From contig JAJRSP010000123.1 in assembly GCA_024278775.1 (NCBI GenBank), positions 1 to 6,289 of the forward strand: a stretch of 6,289 nucleotides of DNA, written 5' to 3'. Positions 6,141 to 6,289 of this stretch are shown here, piece by piece. How positions within the stretch are numbered: the stretch's first letter is position 1; each line of letters begins with the position of its first letter. The translations under genes were made by a program, and so were the position numbers. This DNA is from Planctomycetota bacterium. Its GTDB lineage: Bacteria; Planctomycetota; Phycisphaerae; UBA1845. The notes beneath the pieces were generated by a model. That model had not been told where the DNA came from. It did no database searches and saw only the letters and a program-made list of their open reading frames with translations.

Positions 6141-6289
6141 GGGGCGACGCATCAAGCCCGCTAGGAGTCTGTCCGAGAAACGGGCTGAACCAACGGGATC
6201 AGGGTTGGGGCATTGGCCAGTCCGCTTCGCGTCCGCGCGGGGGTTTGAGAAACCGGAATCAGCAAGACCGCCAACGTCATGGGGCGCCC
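6141..6289. other. Non-coding right edge after serA with weak repeats
   Basis: No gene start with a ribosome site is visible on either strand. AGCCCG (6155-6160) and CGGGCT (6181-6186) could form a 6-base stem with a 20-base loop, a poor terminator candidate with no T-run. Two imperfect direct repeats, GTCCGAGAAACGGG (6171-6184) and GTTTGAGAAACCGG (6244-6257), lie 73 bases apart. The motif CTAGGAGTCTGTCCGAGAAA (6161-6180) looks like the sort of sequence seen at insertion-sequence ends, but its partner would be outside the window. Confidence 0.4.

Noticed and set aside
6181..6289. Minus-strand coding end of a neighbouring gene (frame ..LIPVSQTPARTRSG..)
   Set aside because: The frame is open to the window edge but short, with no recognisable motif; low-complexity GC-rich sequence explains it equally well.

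Overview
The window looks like ordinary chromosome from a free-living, GC-rich bacterium, most likely a member of the Planctomycetota or a close relative. Three things point that way: an FG-GAP beta-propeller reading frame of the kind common in those genomes, a single-chain transketolase of the animal-like type, and dispersed GGGTGCCCCAT..TTCG palindromic repeats in an intergenic region. This assignment is inference from general resemblance; no marker gene is present. I see no tRNA, rRNA, CRISPR array, riboswitch or phage gene.

Layout. The left edge (about 1-140, minus strand) is the end of an insertion sequence. It carries the first 14 codons of an IS630-type transposase with its own ribosome binding site. 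It abuts, and apparently interrupts, a secreted FG-GAP repeat gene (about 137-576, minus) that also has a frameshift, so that gene is dead or is misassembled at this point. A complete transketolase gene (802-2775, plus) follows. Convergent to it is a small membrane protein of the DUF456 family (2903-3514, minus). Next comes about 610 bases without a convincing gene (3515-4124), holding a cluster of nested inverted repeats (3693-3878) and a small perfect palindrome (3581-3598). To the right is a two-gene plus-strand unit: a short stand-alone receiver-like protein (4125-4511) and, 27 bases later, a full-length serA for D-3-phosphoglycerate dehydrogenase (4539-6140). The last 149 bases (6141-6289) are non-coding as far as I can see, with a weak inverted repeat and a pair of imperfect direct repeats.

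How the genes relate. Transketolase (pentose phosphate or Calvin-type carbon shuffling, producing glyceraldehyde 3-phosphate) and SerA (drawing 3-phosphoglycerate into serine) are both housekeeping carbon-metabolism enzymes, but they sit in separate transcription units and nothing in the sequence ties their control together. The most suggestive functional link is the small receiver-like protein directly upstream of serA. Its phosphorylation site is only partly conserved, so it may be a protein-interaction or regulatory module rather than a classic response regulator. I found no clearly new multi-gene system; the points most worth following up are the receiver-serA pairing, the nested palindrome cluster and the IS junction.
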